Shown here: one piece after another, positions 6,436 to 6,699 of the stretch | Layout: the number at the start of each line of letters is the position of its first letter | How positions within the stretch are numbered: the first letter of the stretch is position 1 | NCBI GenBank assembly: GCA_045617725.1 | Contig: JAZLJD010000061.1 | Coordinates: 1-6,699 of the forward strand | Reading direction: 5' to 3' | Source of the DNA: JAZLJD01 sp045617725 | GTDB taxonomy: Bacteria > Bacillota > Clostridia > Lachnospirales > Lachnospiraceae | Length of the DNA stretch: 6,699 nt | Made by a program: the position numbers and the translations under genes | Notes under the pieces: generated by a model | The model's input: only the letters and a program-made list of their open reading frames with translations | Database searches by the model: none | Told to the model about the DNA's origin: nothing

Positions 6436-6653
6436 ATCCCCGCATTTCGCAATCCGGTATATTTAGCCCTTCACTGCATTGCAGCGAAGCTGCTACGGAT
6501 TGCGACACAAAGTGTCGCGTGAAAATGCCTGCATTTTCACACTATCCCCGCATTTCGCAATCCGGTATATTTAGCCCTTCACTGTATTACAGCGAAGCTG
6601 CTACGGATTGCGACACAAAGTGTCGCGTGAAAAATGCCTGCATTTTTCACACT
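6436..6653 (-). repeat. Two tandem copies of a 108/110-bp structured repeat
   Basis: Copy 1 is 6436-6543 and copy 2 is 6544-6653, almost identical. Each can fold into an outer stem TCGCAATCCG / CGGATTGCGA (6447-6456 with 6496-6505 in copy 1), an inner hairpin CTTCACTGC-ATT-GCAGCGAAG (6469-6489), a hairpin GCGACAC-AAA-GTGTCGC (6502-6518) and a hairpin GTGAAAATGC / GCATTTTCAC (6519-6540). The single mismatch of the inner hairpin becomes a G-U pair in a minus-strand transcript. The copies differ by paired changes only: C6477 and G6481 become T6585 and A6589, and one extra A is matched by one extra T in the last stem. The end of copy 1 provides the ribosome binding site of the TIR-V4R gene. No convincing -35/-10 pair was seen inside. 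Confidence 0.85.
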
Positions 6654-6673
6654 ATTCCCTCTCTTTTAAAGCA

Positions 6674-6693
6674 CTCCCGTCCTATGACGGGAG
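6674..6693 (-). terminator. Perfect 8-bp hairpin, probable terminator of an upstream gene
   Basis: CTCCCGTC (6674-6681) pairs with GACGGGAG (6686-6693) around a 4-base loop. On the minus strand it is followed by TGCTTTAAAAG, a short and imperfect T-tract, so it resembles a weak intrinsic terminator for a gene lying beyond the right edge. On plus there is no T-tract after the stem. Confidence 0.5.
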
Positions 6694-6699
6694 ATGACC

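Noticed and set aside
6432..6452. TTG start of the TIR-V4R gene at 6452
   Set aside because: It lies inside the repeat with no good ribosome binding site. The ATG at 6431 has GCGGGGAT at suitable distance; the TTG is kept only as a possible alternative.

Overview
The window reads as a chromosomal segment of a Clostridia-type Firmicute, most likely a Lachnospiraceae gut or rumen bacterium. The grounds are strong AGGAGG-type ribosome binding sites, a lipoprotein-anchored polar amino acid ABC transporter, a TIR protein of the type common in that group, and many structured intergenic repeats. This placement is an inference from style and gene content, not from a marker gene. All five convincing genes lie on the minus strand, so transcription runs from the right edge to the left.

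Reading in the direction of transcription, 6674-6693 is a perfect hairpin, probably the terminator of a gene beyond the right edge. Next come two adjacent copies of a 108/110-bp structured repeat (6436-6653), with paired base changes between them that preserve hairpins. The gene for a TIR-V4R fusion (5403-6431) starts directly at the end of the second copy met. Two bases after it comes an asparaginase-family gene (4399-5400) that seems to lack the family's catalytic lysine, and then a cytoplasmic CE15 (glucuronoyl esterase-like) alpha/beta hydrolase (3242-4363). These three look like one transcription unit.

A 216-bp gap (3026-3241) holds a 17-bp inverted repeat overlapping a plausible sigma-A promoter. 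It could be a terminator, an operator or a 5' mRNA hairpin. Downstream lies a complete amino acid ABC importer operon in the order permease (2297-3025), ATPase (1563-2285), solute-binding lipoprotein (735-1493).

The last 734 bases (1-734) have no credible gene and are packed with repeats. Two tandem terminator-like repeats (543-725) directly follow the ABC operon. Beyond them is an imperfect inverted repeat of about 490 bp whose two arms each contain two related units, giving four copies of an ATTC...GAAT mini-hairpin. The points most worth following up are the TIR-V4R / variant asparaginase / CE15 cluster, the covarying tandem repeat in front of it, and the large inverted-repeat element at the left edge.
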